This document shows, piece by piece, positions 1-7,632 of a stretch of 31,677 bases of DNA. The number at the start of each line of letters is the position of its first letter. Within the stretch, counting starts at the first letter, position 1. The notes beneath the pieces are model-generated. The model saw nothing but the letters and a program-made list of their open reading frames with translations. It did not search any database and was not told the DNA's origin. The translations under genes and the position numbers were made by a program. The stretch comes from CAYZXL01 sp964482435 (lineage in GTDB: Bacteria; Auribacterota; JABMQX01), in assembly GCA_964482435.1 (NCBI GenBank), contig CAYZXL010000056.1, positions 1 through 31,677 on the forward strand, given 5' to 3'.

Positions 1-211
1 AACTCCCACCACGCAAACATCATACCCCCGGTGCAATAGCGGAACTACGGTTTAGCCCCGCCTCGGCGGGGCTTCAGCCGGCATCTCTGGTAGCCACCTG
101 CTTTAGCTGGTGGTCCAGGCCTCCGGCCCAGCCCTCACCCAAGCCGCCTTCAGGCGGGCTTCTCGAACAAGGGATTCATCCACCCCCTGCCCCGGAAACA
201 CAGCCGCACCC
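1..211. repeat. Copy A of the hairpin-rich dispersed element (left end not seen)
   Basis: From base 51 this stretch is nearly identical to parts of the elements at 13.8 kb and 21.1 kb. The shared parts are a hairpin with 8-bp arms GCCCCGCC/GGCGGGGC, a CCACCTGC-TTTA-GCTGGTGG hairpin, GGCC-TCC-GGCC, a GCCGCC-TTCA-GGCGGGC hairpin, and the right terminus CAGCCGCACCC at 201-211. The first 50 bases do not resemble the other copies, and the expected left terminus would fall about 11 bases before the window. No protein-coding signal is visible here. Confidence 0.8.
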
Positions 212-226
212 GCGTAGAATGGGTCG

Positions 227-255
227 TTGACAATACCTCCGCTCCGGGGTAAAAA
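227..255 (+). promoter_or_regulatory. Sigma-70-like promoter for the glycoside hydrolase gene
   Basis: A perfect TTGACA (227-232) is followed after 17 bp by TAAAAA (250-255, 4/6 to TATAAT). It lies about 90 bp upstream of the chosen start codon at 347 and just outside the right end of the repeat element. Confidence 0.55.
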
Positions 256-346
256 GGAATTGCATCACAGAGTGGGAATTGCATCTCTTTCAGTCGCTCC
301 GTCCGTGAGCCAGAGGTTAGGCTCGAGCATTGCAGGAGGGAAAAAC

Positions 347-1771
347 ATGAAACCTTTTATCGGAATTTCTTGCGCGGCTATGGTTGCCGCAACCGGCGCT
401 GGCGCCGCGACAAAACTCGGCGTCGAGAAAACGCAGTTCACCGTCAACGGCAAACCGACGTTTCTCCTCGGCATCAGTTACTACGGCGCCCTCGGTGCAC
501 CGAAGGAGTTCGTCCTCGCCGACCTCGACGACATGCAAAAATGCGGGTTCAACTGGATGCGTGTCTGGGCGACGTGGGCGGCGTTTGGGAATGACGCGTC
601 GGCGGTTGACGGGGAAGGGAATCCGCGGAAGGCTCAATTGTCAGAGCTTCAACGGCTCGTCGAGGAATGTGACCGCAGAGGAATAATCGTTGACGTGACG
701 CTTTCCCGTGGCAACGGTCTGGTGGGGCCGCCGCGCCTGAAGAGTCCCAAAACGTCAAACCGCGCCGTCAAGAACATCGTCGCGGCGCTGAAGCCTTATC
801 GGAACTGGTATCTTGACCTGGCAAACGAGAGGAACATCAAGGACGAGCGGTTCGTGTCGTTTGACGAGCTGGTGGAGATGAGGAAGCTTGTCAGGTCTCT
901 CGACGCCGAGCGACTGGTCACTGCGTCGCACGCCGGAGATGTTAGCCTCGACGATCTTCGCCGGTATCTTATAGATGTCGGCGTGGATTTCATCTCGCCG
1001 CACCGCCCGCGCGACGCCCGCTCTCCCGGTCAAACGGCGAATCAGACCAAGAAGTACATGGAATGGATGAAGGAGCTCGGTCGGATTGTGCCGGTGCACT
1101 ACCAGGAGCCGTTTCGGCGAGGGTTCTCACCCGACGACTTTGAGCCGAAGGCAGAGGATTTTCTGACCGACCTCAGGCAGGCGAAGGCTTCCGGAGCCGC
1201 CGGATGGTGTTTTCACAACGGCGGCCAGAAGGACAAGCCGGAAAGCAAGCCGCGGCGCTCATTCGACATGCGAGAGAAGAGGCTCTTCGAGCAGCTCGAC
1301 GAGGAGGAGAAAAAGTTCATCCAGAAAATGAACGTTGCTCACGGGCGAGACGCCCGTGCCACAAGAGGTCGTCAGCTCGGGTCGAGCCTGGGAATCCGCC
1401 CCCTACTCGGAGCGACACCCTTACGAAGCACGAGAATCGTTCGCGGGAAGGCTGAGGACAAAGCAGGCGCCCTCCTTGACGCTATCGTCCAGACGAAGGT
1501 CACCGCCCATGGCACGGGCGAGGCGGCGGCTCAGCGCCAAGCCCAGTCCAACCCCCGGCTTGGAATTCGCGGCGTCTCGCGCCGACTTGCAGAAAGGACG
1601 AAACAGGCGCCGCACGTCTCCCCGCGCTATGCCCGGCCCATGGTCGCGGATGCTTACGAGAGCTTGATTTCCCTTGCGGACTGCCTCGAGGCGAATCACC
1701 CGGTCCGAGGCGACCGCGGCGTACTTGCATGCGTTGTCAACCAGGTTGAACAGGATATGCTCGAGAGCTGA
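347..1771 (+). CDS. Secreted TIM-barrel glycoside hydrolase-like protein (clan GH-A type) with a readthrough C-terminal tail
   Basis: This is probably an exported carbohydrate-active enzyme. The ATG at 347 follows AGGAGG and begins a signal-peptide-like stretch (residues 1-20, ending GAGA). The body resembles clan GH-A (GH5-like) barrels: an N-terminal FTVNGKPTFLLG strand near residue 31, a WMRVW strand near 70, an Asn-Glu pair at 160-161 (candidate acid/base) and Glu254 in VHYQEPF (candidate nucleophile). The recognisable domain ends near residue 328. The remaining 146 residues start in a GC hairpin repeat (1340-1358) and continue antisense through the 3' third of the histidine kinase gene. 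They look like translated non-coding DNA, so the original stop was probably lost. The substrate is unknown. An upstream in-frame TTG at 227 is the -35 box and is not used as the start. Confidence 0.7.
   Translation: MKPFIGISCAAMVAATGAGAATKLGVEKTQFTVNGKPTFLLGISYYGALGAPKEFVLADLDDMQKCGFNWMRVWATWAAFGNDASAVDGEGNPRKAQLSELQRLVEECDRRGIIVDVTLSRGNGLVGPPRLKSPKTSNRAVKNIVAALKPYRNWYLDLANERNIKDERFVSFDELVEMRKLVRSLDAERLVTASHAGDVSLDDLRRYLIDVGVDFISPHRPRDARSPGQTANQTKKYMEWMKELGRIVPVHYQEPFRRGFSPDDFEPKAEDFLTDLRQAKASGAAGWCFHNGGQKDKPESKPRRSFDMREKRLFEQLDEEEKKFIQKMNVAHGRDARATRGRQLGSSLGIRPLLGATPLRSTRIVRGKAEDKAGALLDAIVQTKVTAHGTGEAAAQRQAQSNPRLGIRGVSRRLAERTKQAPHVSPRYARPMVADAYESLISLADCLEANHPVRGDRGVLACVVNQVEQDMLES
1340..1358. 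repeat. GC-rich palindromic hairpin between converging genes
   Basis: CACGGGCG-AGA-CGCCCGTG is a perfect 8-bp stem with a 3-nt loop. It sits between the end of the recognisable hydrolase domain and the stop codon of the kinase on the other strand. It has no T-run. It may act as a weak two-way terminator or be an inserted dispersed repeat. Confidence 0.6.
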
Positions 1772-3250
1772 CGCATCTGCCCGGACCGGCATAGATGCCG
1801 CGTCGTCCCCGATGGCAAGGACAAGGTTCATCTCCGCCTGCTCGGCTCGCTGTCCGAGACGCTGGGTTATCCTGTCGAGCAATTCCCGCACGGTCGTGTC
1901 CTCCATGCGGCCGACCGCCAGCCTTCTTCCACGAAGTCTGTCGCGACCGACGACCCGTGCTAGGAATCCCGGCGAGCGAGCCTCCAGCCGCGCGTAAGCG
2001 AGGACGTTTTCGACAAGATGCCCGAGCCTCTCTGCCTCCGCGCGCAGCGTGGAAAGGTACCGACGGGTTTTCTCCTCGCCGGAGACAATGCCTTCCGCGA
2101 GCATCTCGGTGTACATTTGAAGCGTCGTCAAGGGCGTGCGCAGCTCGTGAGTGACAGCCGAGACGAAAGACCCGCGCCGTTCGCTCAGGGAAACCGCTCC
2201 TCGAAGAAGCGCCCCGACCGCCAGCGCCGCAAGAAGCACGCTCATCCAGGCAATCACAAGTGAAAGGCGAACGGGCGATAAACCCTCCGCAGATGTTAGC
2301 GGCATTGCGCCCGGGATAAGCTTGACTGGTAGCGCTGCGAGCATCCGCCCACTCGCCTGCTCGTCCTTGGGTCCGGAGGCCACCGACTCCAGGTCAGCAT
2401 TCGGGAGCAATTCCCTGGCGCTCTCGACGAGCCATTTCTGTATGGCGGGCCAGTCGAGCCAGCATCCCTGGAGATATTCCTCTCCGTTCACCGAGACCCG
2501 CCGCGCGAGAACCAGGACAGGGCCGACCCACGCGGCTTTCATCGCGCCCTCCCCCACGTCAGGAAAGCGCGGGACAAAACCCATCACAGTGTTTGAGGAA
2601 ACGTTATCTTGATTATAGGCGCGTGCCTGCCATTCCCTGAAGTTGTAGATGCTCTGCTCCTCGCCCCCCTGCTGCGACCGGGCGCCCCGAGCGGGTGAGG
2701 GAGCGTTTGCCAGCGTGTACAATTCCCATGCCTGGCGGGAAAGGACAGCAACCAGCTTGTCCCTCGGGAGGAGTTCTCGCAGCTCCGCCAACCAGGCCGC
2801 TGCCGCATCAATCTCTCGACGAGTCGTATATGTTCCCTCAGCAATTTCCCGCATCTTTTCCTCGGGAACCTGCGGAGAGGTCAATTCTCCGTCGGGCCCA
2901 AACTGGAAATGAAGAACGATATATGGCGACACTCGTCTCAGCAAAGAGGAAGGGACCAGAACCTCGCCCTGTTTCATCTCGGAAAACATTCGCGTATAGG
3001 CTCGGTTGGCAGCGTAGAAAGGGCTATAGGCGAAATACGGGCGAGAGGTCTCCTGGGCGATGAGCGGACCGACGGCGGATTCCATGCGCCACAGCGCCAG
3101 CCGGACGTTTTCCTCGAGCACGGCATGCCGACGAGCTTCCACCTCCGCGTGGTCGAGCCGCAAAGCAGTCAGGCTTATCCATGCCATCGCTGCAAGGACC
3201 ACCGCAAGACAAAGCCCAAACACAATCCACGTATGAACCGGCCGCATCAC
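1421..3250 (-). CDS. Membrane sensor histidine kinase (PhoR/BaeS-like)
   Basis: This is the sensor of a two-component system. Visible parts are a membrane segment (about residues 8-29), a roughly 300-residue extracytoplasmic region with no recognised domain, and a second membrane segment (about 327-349). A HisKA dimerisation helix follows, with His368 in THELRTPL, then a HATPase_c domain with N box NLVDNACKYA (502-511), G1 DHGPGIA (536-542) and G2 GVGLGLALS (566-574). All catalytic motifs are intact. The start is GTG at 3250 or ATG at 3247. Both overlap the stop codon of the upstream response regulator (GTGATG), with AGGAGC just before, so translation is probably coupled. The 3' end overlaps the converging hydrolase frame by 351 bp. 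The signal sensed cannot be read from sequence. Confidence 0.95.
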   Translation of the reverse strand: MMRPVHTWIVFGLCLAVVLAAMAWISLTALRLDHAEVEARRHAVLEENVRLALWRMESAVGPLIAQETSRPYFAYSPFYAANRAYTRMFSEMKQGEVLVPSSLLRRVSPYIVLHFQFGPDGELTSPQVPEEKMREIAEGTYTTRREIDAAAAWLAELRELLPRDKLVAVLSRQAWELYTLANAPSPARGARSQQGGEEQSIYNFREWQARAYNQDNVSSNTVMGFVPRFPDVGEGAMKAAWVGPVLVLARRVSVNGEEYLQGCWLDWPAIQKWLVESARELLPNADLESVASGPKDEQASGRMLAALPVKLIPGAMPLTSAEGLSPVRLSLVIAWMSVLLAALAVGALLRGAVSLSERRGSFVSAVTHELRTPLTTLQMYTEMLAEGIVSGEEKTRRYLSTLRAEAERLGHLVENVLAYARLEARSPGFLARVVGRDRLRGRRLAVGRMEDTTVRELLDRITQRLGQRAEQAEMNLVLAIGDDAASMPVRADASALEHILFNLVDNACKYAAVASDRVIRLEAVRKGNQALVSIRDHGPGIARGDVRRLFRPFCKSARDAANSKPGVGLGLALSRRLARAMGGDLRLDDSVKEGACFVLSLPANDSRAS

Positions 3251-3957
3251 TTGCTCCTCTTGTCGGCAGCGAACATGTAGCCCTTTCCCCTTACGGTCAC
3301 GATAATGCGCGGCGAATCCGGGTCATCTCGGAGTTTCTCGCGGAGACGGGCAATGTGCATGTCAATCGTTCGGGTCTCGATGATTGACCTGTGGTCAATG
3401 CGCCACACCCGCGAGAGAATTTCTTGCCGGGAGATAGCGCGTCCCGCGTTGCACGCGAGGTATCGCAGGAGTTCCATCTCTCTCTCGGAGAGTTGGCATC
3501 GCTCGCCATCCGCGAAGCAGACTTCGCATCTCGACATATCAACCGTCCCGTTCGGGATTCGGAACTCGCAAACGTCCGAGGGCCGCTCGGGCGACCGCCG
3601 CAGCACAGCCTCTATCCTCGCCAGAAGCTCCTTGACGCTGAAAGGCTTCACAACGTAGTCGTCCGCGCCGAGGTGGAGGCCCTCCACTCGGTCCCGTTCC
3701 TCGCCCCGAGCGGTGACAATGACGACAGGCAGCGTCGGCCTTGTGGCCCGCACCTCTTTGAGAATCTCCAGGCCGTCGCGCCCCGGCAAAATCAGGTCGA
3801 GCAACAGGAGGTCGTACCCTCCTCTGACAGCCATATCGAGGCCCGCGTTTCCGTTCTCGGCCTCGAGCGTTCCATAGCCATCGAACTGAAGAGCGTCAAC
3901 GATTCCCCGGCGGATTGCCGGGTCGTCTTCGATGACAAGAACTTGCTGTTTCGCCAT
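3247..3957 (-). CDS. OmpR/PhoB-family response regulator
   Basis: This is the DNA-binding partner of the adjacent kinase. The receiver domain (1-120) has the acidic pair Asp11/Asp12, phosphoacceptor Asp54 in LLLLDLILPG, switch Thr82 and Lys104 in VVKPF. A winged-helix Trans_reg_C domain (about 130-232) follows, with LSEREMELLRYL, the recognition-helix region SIIETRTIDMHIARLREKL and the wing VRGKGYMF. At 236 residues it is full length for the family. It is the first gene of a two-gene operon with the kinase, whose start overlaps its stop. Inverted repeats in the 213 bp upstream may include autoregulatory sites. The nearest gene upstream (VWA protein) is on the same strand. Confidence 0.97.
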   Translation of the reverse strand: MAKQQVLVIEDDPAIRRGIVDALQFDGYGTLEAENGNAGLDMAVRGGYDLLLLDLILPGRDGLEILKEVRATRPTLPVVIVTARGEERDRVEGLHLGADDYVVKPFSVKELLARIEAVLRRSPERPSDVCEFRIPNGTVDMSRCEVCFADGERCQLSEREMELLRYLACNAGRAISRQEILSRVWRIDHRSIIETRTIDMHIARLREKLRDDPDSPRIIVTVRGKGYMFAADKRSK

Positions 3958-4050
3958 GGTCGGACCGGGTTAAGGATTCTTCATCACGGCTTGACAAAGC
4001 TGCCGCCAGCCAACAACCGGAAGATGCCCCCCGGGACGAGGGAACGCCCT

Positions 4051-4140
4051 TCCGATTGGCGCTCGTCAAGAGTGTAATCGGAAACCGCACGCGCTTCAAC
4101 ACCGCGAAAAACGCCGGTCTGCACAGGAGCGCGCCAATCG
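4051..4140. promoter_or_regulatory. Inverted and direct repeats upstream of the response regulator
   Basis: A 7-bp inverted repeat TCCGATT/AATCGGA spans 4051-4082. The 10-mer CGATTGGCGC at 4053-4062 recurs inverted at 4131-4140, and CGCCGGTCT occurs twice in direct orientation near 4112 and 4150. These could be operators for the downstream two-component operon. No convincing -35/-10 pair was found here. Confidence 0.3.
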
Positions 4141-4170
4141 CGCGACAACGCCGGTCTCACCCAACTCGCC

Positions 4171-5334
4171 TCACAGCGCGGGGCCGCCCTTGTAAACGAT
4201 TCCTTTCTTGCCTGCTTGCTCCTTGATGCAGTCGAAGATGGCGAAGTCGAGGCTCTGCTTGCCCTGGAGAGCAGACTTGCGGAGTTGCTCCTCAATGTGC
4301 TTCTGCCGACTGGCGGCCAGCTTCTCGATGCGCGACTGAACGTCCTTTCGCTTCTCCATCTTCTCCGCGATAAACTTCTCGCGCTCAGCGCGTGACATTT
4401 TGCGCAGCTCTTCAGGAAGCTCCTCGTCTTTCACATCAGCCAGCTTCACGCGTCCCTCCGCCAGGTCCCTCACCAGCTCGTGGCTACCAGTGAGGCTGCT
4501 TTCCCCCGGCTTGCTCGCGAGAAACACCGCGCGGCTGGCTTTGGCCCCAACCGAGGCACCAGCGTGAATCTTGCCGGACACCTCTTCTCTCTCTTTGGCT
4601 TCTTCTATGGCATCGGCGTCACCGTAAGCCACGCGCGTTCCCTCAAGCTCTTTTGAGAGTTCGGCAAGTTCCCCATCGAAGGGAGTCGAGGCAAGAATTG
4701 CGCCTCCCGACTGTTCGACGCGGAAGTATCGCCCCTCGGCTTTGCCGGCGATTTCTTTCCAGACTGGCTCCGTGGAAGCGTCCGACCCACACTGGATTGT
4801 GTTGACGATAATCCCGGCCTTTGCAGCAGTCTGGCACGTCTCGGGATACTTAACGTCGTCGGCGTAGTCCATGTGGGGCGGGCAATCTCCGACGAGGAAT
4901 ATCACCTTGTACGCCTTTTCACCCTTGCTCCAATTTATCTTCGTGACCGCCTCGTGGAGCGCCTGGTTGACGCTCTCTGGGGTGTCCCCTCCGCCGTCCG
5001 CCTGAAATGCCATCAGTTGCTCATAGACCGCGTCGAGGTCGTCCGTCAGGTCGGTCTGCTTTGTAACGTAAGCGTCACCGCGGTCGCGATAGCCCACCAG
5101 CCCCATCTTGATATCGGGCGCCGGTTTGGCGCTCGCTAAAGTGTTGGCGATTGCCCATATCTTTTCTTTGGCTGCCTGAATTAAACCGCCCATGCTGCCG
5201 GTCGTGTCGAGGACGAATACGACTTCAACCTGCGGCCGGGCAGGTTCAGGGGAGGCTGGCTCGGCAGCTTCTATCCCACCCAGCCATGCCATTAGCACCG
5301 CAAGCGCGATTGCCTTGGTCCAAACCTGTCTCAT
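4171..5334 (-). CDS. Secreted von Willebrand factor A (VWA) domain protein
   Basis: This is an exported protein with a metal-binding VWA module, probably for adhesion or protein-protein interaction. The start at 5334 follows GAGGAGGAG and begins a signal peptide (about residues 1-24, ending IEAA). Reading further upstream gives only leader DNA. The VWA domain (about 36-210) has an intact MIDAS: DTTGSM (Asp43, Thr45, Ser47), Thr118 in GGGDTPES, and Asp150 in LVGDCPPH. The C-terminal half is charged and helical, with a likely coiled coil at about 305-350. It lies 182 bp downstream of the DUF4139-like gene on the same strand, probably co-transcribed, with a strong hairpin in the gap. The ligand is unknown. 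Confidence 0.88.
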   Translation of the reverse strand: MRQVWTKAIALAVLMAWLGGIEAAEPASPEPARPQVEVVFVLDTTGSMGGLIQAAKEKIWAIANTLASAKPAPDIKMGLVGYRDRGDAYVTKQTDLTDDLDAVYEQLMAFQADGGGDTPESVNQALHEAVTKINWSKGEKAYKVIFLVGDCPPHMDYADDVKYPETCQTAAKAGIIVNTIQCGSDASTEPVWKEIAGKAEGRYFRVEQSGGAILASTPFDGELAELSKELEGTRVAYGDADAIEEAKEREEVSGKIHAGASVGAKASRAVFLASKPGESSLTGSHELVRDLAEGRVKLADVKDEELPEELRKMSRAEREKFIAEKMEKRKDVQSRIEKLAASRQKHIEEQLRKSALQGKQSLDFAIFDCIKEQAGKKGIVYKGGPAL

Positions 5335-5367
5335 CTCTGCTCCTCCTCTCACATCGGGTTTTTGGGA

Positions 5368-5387
5368 CTGCCCGAAACTTCGGGCAG
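5368..5387 (-). repeat. Perfect hairpin in the leader of the VWA gene
   Basis: CTGCCCGAA-AC-TTCGGGCAG is a perfect 9-bp stem with a 2-nt loop. It lies about 34 nt before the VWA start codon in the gap between the DUF4139-like gene and the VWA gene. No T-run follows on the minus strand, so it may be an RNA processing or stability element within an operon and not a terminator. Confidence 0.55.
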
Positions 5388-5516
5388 GGAGCCGCCGCTG
5401 TTCCTGAGACTCGCATCCCGATGCCAGCAGCCGCTCTCTGCCTTCGCGTTCTATGTTCTTAGACCCGAATCGAGGAAGAATGTTCCACAGTCCTACTCTG
5501 AGGAGCGATTGCCGCC

Positions 5517-7340
5517 TCAGCGGCAGTAGAAGTACCACTCATACTCGAAAGTCGCTGAGTCGCCCGGACGCATGACTGTGTCCCAGGTTATCTCGGAAAT
5601 TGGGTTGACGGAGTAATACCACCACGGCCAGTTCCACCAGAGCCACGGGGTCTCTTCGGCGGAGATGGACGTGTCCTCGACAGTGTTCGACCGCGTGATT
5701 TTCCCGTCCGGAGTGGCGGCTGTTGCCGTGCCCAGAGCTTTTCTTGTCACATAGACGTGAACCGGTTTGTCCTTGAAGTTCTTGACGGTCAGCACCCCGT
5801 GCAGAGCCACTTTCGTGTAGCTGTCCGCGTTGATTACGATGTTGGGCGTGCGACTGACCTCCCTTTCCTCTTTTTTCGTGTTCAAGTCCGTCGCGACCGT
5901 CACCGGGACGTCCACTCTGTTCTTGACGGAGGTGTAAGTGAGGACCTGCTGTCCGAGAGGCGTCCCGTCCTTGAATACCGTCGCGGGACCGGTCGTCCAG
6001 GGCACGGCGCCGGTGTTTGTGAGGCGAATCTCGTGCATCGCCTTAGCTTTCCCAAGGAGCGTTGCCAATTGCCGAATTTGGTCCGTACCGAGGTTGCGCC
6101 ACAACTCGCTCGGCGGAACCGGAGGAATTTCCCAGGTGTAAATGTCCTCGTAGGGCACAATCACTTCCAGGAGCTTTACGACGGCTCGCTCTCCTTTCCG
6201 CAGGGTGATTCCCGTCTTGTGATAAACAAAGAGGTCTTCTTGCTGTCCCTCGCTCGGGACTTCCGGCCCTCCCTCCGAGGCCGGCGCGCCTTCTGCCCTC
6301 GACGGCAGAGCTACCTGGGACATCAAGGTGTTCGAGAGGTAATCCGCCCGCGTCTCACCCCGCCTCCAGCTGGGCGGTGCAAAGTAAGAACTGAGGCGAA
6401 CGCCAATGTCCCGAAGCGCCATCGGCGAGAGGGCGTCCTTCATGACGAAACTGGGAACTCCGACGACCAACCGCAGGTCAACGTTTTCCATGTCCGCAAG
6501 CTCGTTTATGACCGTGCCCTGAAGCGACACTCTCGCTTTGCCATCCGGGAGAAGCTCGACCCGGTAGTCGGGAATCCATCGCACTCCCTTCTGGATGAAG
6601 ACCATCCCGACCTCGGCCTGCTCGGGGACCTTCTCGCCTTTTCCTGCCACGTGGATGCTTATCTCGCGGACCTGCGTCTTCTCTTTGTGCTCGGTGACAG
6701 GCTTTTCTTCTGCGAGGCAGATGCTGCGGACGTTCTCTCGCTTGATGACTTGAACCCCCGCTTCGGTTTTGAGCATCACAAAGGAAGCGAGCGATTCGAC
6801 TTTTTCGCCTTTTGCTTCACGAACCGTCTGGTTCGCGACGTAACGGCCCCAGCGGTCATAGCTCGAGGGGACTGTTTCGGAGGTTTCGACCTCTCGTTCG
6901 GTCTCGTGTTCGAGGATGCCGAGCAGGACTCCCTCATGCGATATGGCATCCGTGTCCTTCGGATGCTCGACGATGATGACCCGTTTCCCGGCATTCGCCT
7001 GGATGATTTCCTCAAACGTCAGGCAGGGCCTCGCTTCTTCGGTTTCCACGAACCCCGCCTTGACAAAATCCACCTCCGCCCCGTCCTGCGCAACGAATGT
7101 CCAGAAGGCGCCGAGCAGAGGCATCGGCACTTCCCGCGTGCGACACCAACCGTCCTGAAGCTCCGCCTTGCCTCGCGCCATGACAAGCGCATGCCCGTCT
7201 TTGAACACCGTGACATCCGTGATCCTTGGGACGAACCCGGGGACCTCGCCCTTCAGCGGAAGTGCAATTATCAACCCTAAGACCGCGCCCCCGGCCAGGG
7301 CCCAAAGGGCGGACAACCTGCGTCCTGTGATCCCTTTCAT
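5517..7340 (-). CDS. DUF4139-like exported or membrane-anchored protein
   Basis: This is a surface protein of unknown function. The start at 7340 is preceded by AAGGAGG and an N-terminal hydrophobic segment (about 11-28) that serves as signal peptide or anchor. The C-terminal two thirds resemble the DUF4139 domain (MuiA-like family): GVRWIPDYRVELLPDGKA (about 252-269), INELADMENVDLRLVVG (about 278-294), NFKDKPVHVYV (about 521-531) and a final beta-rich PGDSATFEYEWYFY. A Pro/Glu/Ser-rich linker lies near 345-368. Residues 564-575 are unusually tryptophan-rich. It probably forms a pair with the VWA protein just downstream. Both are exported and on the same strand, but no biochemical role can be assigned. 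Confidence 0.75.
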   Translation of the reverse strand: MKGITGRRLSALWALAGGAVLGLIIALPLKGEVPGFVPRITDVTVFKDGHALVMARGKAELQDGWCRTREVPMPLLGAFWTFVAQDGAEVDFVKAGFVETEEARPCLTFEEIIQANAGKRVIIVEHPKDTDAISHEGVLLGILEHETEREVETSETVPSSYDRWGRYVANQTVREAKGEKVESLASFVMLKTEAGVQVIKRENVRSICLAEEKPVTEHKEKTQVREISIHVAGKGEKVPEQAEVGMVFIQKGVRWIPDYRVELLPDGKARVSLQGTVINELADMENVDLRLVVGVPSFVMKDALSPMALRDIGVRLSSYFAPPSWRRGETRADYLSNTLMSQVALPSRAEGAPASEGGPEVPSEGQQEDLFVYHKTGITLRKGERAVVKLLEVIVPYEDIYTWEIPPVPPSELWRNLGTDQIRQLATLLGKAKAMHEIRLTNTGAVPWTTGPATVFKDGTPLGQQVLTYTSVKNRVDVPVTVATDLNTKKEEREVSRTPNIVINADSYTKVALHGVLTVKNFKDKPVHVYVTRKALGTATAATPDGKITRSNTVEDTSISAEETPWLWWNWPWWYYSVNPISEITWDTVMRPGDSATFEYEWYFYCR

Positions 7341-7472
7341 CGTCGTCCTCCTTTCCACTTTTGTTCTTCGGTGGTTTATTCCCGCGCGTCGCGCCACTCG
7401 TGCGCAGGAATTTCCAAATGCTTCTACCCACAATCTACCACCGAAAAACCAAAATGGTTGTAAACGGTTCGT

Positions 7473-7498
7473 AACAACAAAGGCCCGGAGGCAGGGCC
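7473..7498 (-). terminator. Candidate Rho-independent terminator of the sulfatase gene
   Basis: Read on the minus strand, the hairpin GGCCC-TGCCTCC-GGGCC is followed directly by TTTGTTGTT. It lies about 135 nt after the sulfatase stop codon and upstream of the DUF4139-like gene. The stem is short (5 bp) and the T-run is interrupted. Confidence 0.45.
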
Positions 7499-7632
7499 GC
7501 GTGCTGTGTCGCGCTACCGGAAAGAGAATGGCGAGATGCTACAAGGGAGAGCGATGCTGGAAACGCCCCGCGCCGGTTCCCGAGCCAGCAGGCCCTTTCA
7601 GGCAACTTCCAGGCGCTTGAGAGACCCAGACG

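Noticed and set aside
51..211. CRISPR array suggested by repeated palindromes
   Set aside because: The repeats are single dispersed copies kilobases apart, with no regular spacers and no cas genes in the window.
3391..4077. A 228-codon plus-strand frame opposite the response regulator
   Set aside because: It is antisense to a gene with complete receiver and winged-helix domains and has no recognisable content.
5757..7280. A 507-codon open frame on the plus strand
   Set aside because: It lies wholly antisense to the DUF4139-like gene, has no domain-like composition or ribosome-binding site, and reflects third-position GC bias of the real gene.
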